A DNA stretch of 7,280 bases from Oceanococcus sp041619555 (GTDB lineage Bacteria > Pseudomonadota > Gammaproteobacteria > Nevskiales > Oceanococcaceae): positions 1 to 7,280 of the forward strand of contig JBFKDQ010000091.1 of assembly GCA_041619555.1 (NCBI GenBank), given 5' to 3'. The notes beneath the pieces were generated by a model. The model worked only from the letters and a program-made list of their open reading frames with translations, was not told the origin of the DNA and ran no database searches. Positions 6,426 through 7,280 of the stretch are shown here, one piece after another. A program made the position numbers and the translations under genes. The first letter of the stretch is position 1. The number at the start of each line of letters is the position of its first letter.

Positions 6426-7062
6426 GCCAGGCAAGTCCCAGCGCGGCCTGCTGGCCGGGCCCGCCGGCGCGCTGGAGTATCGACTGGACACACCGGCCGG
6501 ATCGCCGCACGGTGTCGCCTTGCTGTGTCATCCGCACCCGCTGTTTCAGGGCACGATGGACAACAAGGTGGTCTATGCCCTGTCCCGTGCCGCGCTGAGC
6601 CAGAATCTGGTGGCGCTGCGCTTTCAGTTCCGCGGCGTGGGTCAAAGCGAGGGGGCGCATGACCATGGCATCGGCGAGGCGCAGGACACGGCATTTCTGC
6701 TGGCCGAGTTGCGGAGCCAATACCCCGATCTGCCGGCCGTGCTGATGGGGTTTTCCTTCGGCGCCTACATGGCGCTTAAAGTGGCCGCGCAAACCCCGGA
6801 TCTCGCCGGTCTGGTGACGATCGCCCCGCCCCTGGTGTACGCCGGCAAGGCCGCAGTGCCCGAGCCCCTGTGCCCCTGGCTGCTGGTTCATGGTGATGCC
6901 GATGATGTGGTGCCGATGCCGCAAACCCAGGAGCGCGCCGGGCAGATGAGCAATCAGCCGCATTGGGTCACGATGCCGGGCGCCGGCCATTTTTTCCACG
7001 GCCAGCTCGGTGAGTTGCGTCAGCACGTGGAGGCGTGGCTGGAGGGGCGCGGGTTGGTTTGA
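6397..7062 (+). CDS. alpha/beta hydrolase (COG2945-like)
   Basis: Small cytoplasmic serine hydrolase of 221 residues with no signal peptide. HPHPLFQGTMDNKVV (45-59) is the hallmark N-terminal loop of this subfamily, probably contributing to the oxyanion hole. RFQFRGVGQSEG (75-86) follows. The nucleophile elbow is GFSFGAY (118-124, Ser120). The acid is in HGDADDVVP (165-173, probably Asp169) and the catalytic His is in GAGHFFHG (195-202, His198). The triad is therefore complete and the length is typical. The substrate is unknown: relatives are annotated only as general hydrolases or esterases, and some databases use a dienelactone-hydrolase-like label. The start overlaps the antiporter end by 29 nt, so the two genes are almost certainly co-transcribed. 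A role in ion homeostasis is not implied by the sequence. Confidence 0.92.
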   Translation: MNHSPLLPAEPGKSQRGLLAGPAGALEYRLDTPAGSPHGVALLCHPHPLFQGTMDNKVVYALSRAALSQNLVALRFQFRGVGQSEGAHDHGIGEAQDTAFLLAELRSQYPDLPAVLMGFSFGAYMALKVAAQTPDLAGLVTIAPPLVYAGKAAVPEPLCPWLLVHGDADDVVPMPQTQERAGQMSNQPHWVTMPGAGHFFHGQLGELRQHVEAWLEGRGLV

Positions 7063-7080
7063 ATTGGAGCTTGGGGTAGG

Positions 7081-7105
7081 CGGCGTTGCGCCGGTGTAGG
7101 TTTTT
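7081..7105 (+). terminator. weak terminator-like hairpin after the hydrolase gene
   Basis: CGGCG (7081-7085), TTG, CGCCG (7089-7093) makes a perfect 5-bp GC stem with a 3-nt loop, 19 nt after the hydrolase stop codon. A TTTTT run occurs at 7101-7105, but 7 nt beyond the stem instead of directly after it. This departs from a canonical intrinsic terminator, so it may be a poor terminator or chance. Confidence 0.25.
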
Positions 7106-7109
7106 GGCC

Positions 7110-7137
7110 GGGGGAGGGGGACCCGGGTTTTGGGGGG
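7110..7137 (+). other. G-quadruplex-forming motif
   Basis: Four G-runs of 5, 5, 3 and 6 bases (7110-7114, 7116-7120, 7125-7127, 7132-7137) are separated by loops of 1, 4 and 4 nt. This satisfies the usual G3+N1-7 rule on the plus strand. It lies 48 nt downstream of the hydrolase stop, in a noncoding G-rich stretch. The motif is seen; folding in the cell is inference. Confidence 0.55.
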
Positions 7138-7148
7138 CGTTGTGGGTG

Positions 7149-7198
7149 TGTTGGGGTTCGTAGTTCGTAGGTTGGGGTGAGCAAAGCGAACCCCAACA
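7149..7198. repeat. inverted repeat / hairpin element next to the tandem array
   Basis: Positions 7149-7160 (tgttggggttcg) are the perfect reverse complement of 7187-7198 (cgaaccccaaca), giving 12-bp arms. Between them a second GTTGGGGT at 7171-7178 can pair with ACCCCAAC at 7190-7197 around an 11-nt loop, so two alternative stems compete for the same right arm. A heptamer, ttcgtag, is directly duplicated at 7157-7170. The GTAGGTTGGGG...CCCCAAC form resembles short dispersed palindromic (REP-like) elements that I recall from proteobacterial genomes; that likeness is from memory only. Confidence 0.65.
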
Positions 7199-7280
7199 TC
7201 AACCCCCCAAGCGAACCCCAACATCAACCCCCCAAGCGAACCCCAACATCAACCCCCCAAGCGAACCCCAACATCAACCC
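7186..7280. repeat. perfect 25-bp direct tandem repeat, running off the window
   Basis: The unit begins gcgaaccccaacatc and ends aaccccccaa. Identical copies lie at 7186-7210, 7211-7235 and 7236-7260, with a fourth at 7261-7280 truncated after 20 bases by the window edge, so the true copy number is unknown. A 25-base period is not a multiple of three and no gene spans the array, so it is not a coding repeat. Each unit contains the right arm of the adjacent inverted repeat. The complementary strand carries alternating G6 and G4 runs separated by 7-8 nt. Confidence 0.9.

Noticed and set aside
4818..6491. 557-codon open frame on the minus strand, antisense to the antiporter
   Set aside because: The predicted protein is rich in His, Gln, Arg and Gly without recognisable motifs, and it lies wholly over a well-conserved antiporter gene. 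High GC explains the open frame.
6334..7227. 297-codon minus-strand frame across the hydrolase gene and the repeat region
   Set aside because: Low-complexity start generated by the noncoding repeats, the remainder antisense to a hydrolase with a complete catalytic triad.
7186..7280. CRISPR array
   Set aside because: The 25-bp units abut directly with no unique spacers, and no cas gene is present.

Overview
The window is a high-GC proteobacterial chromosome segment, most likely from a gammaproteobacterium. The main pointers are a YgiM-type SH3/coiled-coil membrane protein (a family I know mainly from gammaproteobacteria), a TatD closely resembling the E. coli protein, and long antisense ORFs of the kind high GC produces. 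The species cannot be named from the sequence alone.

Layout. Positions 1-2610, minus strand: the dTDP-L-rhamnose operon in the order rfbB-rfbA-rfbC-rfbD (rmlBACD), with rfbD cut off by the window edge. All three gene junctions are 4-base ATGA stop/start overlaps. Positions 2611-2892: a 282-base gap, visibly more AT-rich than its flanks, with a candidate extended -10 promoter and two adjacent inverted repeats in the rfbB leader. Positions 2893-3699, minus strand: tatD, a metal-dependent DNase/hydrolase. Positions 3700-3916: a 217-base divergent gap. Positions 3917-7062, plus strand: three closely packed genes encoding a signal-peptide/SH3b/coiled-coil/single-TM protein, a 615-residue CPA1-type cation:proton antiporter with a C-terminal TrkA/RCK-like domain, and a small alpha/beta hydrolase. 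The hydrolase starts with GTG behind a full AAGGAGG inside the antiporter's last codons. Positions 7063-7280: a noncoding stretch with a strong G-quadruplex motif on the plus strand, a perfect 12-bp inverted repeat, and a perfect 25-bp tandem repeat that runs off the window end.

How the genes work together. RfbA, RfbB, RfbC and RfbD carry out the four steps from glucose-1-phosphate plus dTTP to dTDP-L-rhamnose, a donor for O-antigen or exopolysaccharide. The plus-strand cluster looks like a membrane/ion-homeostasis transcription unit, but a functional link among its three products is inference from spacing only.

Novelty. The coding content is ordinary housekeeping and accessory metabolism, and I see no undescribed multi-gene system. 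The least explained part is the repeat-rich 3' end; the rfbB leader comes second.
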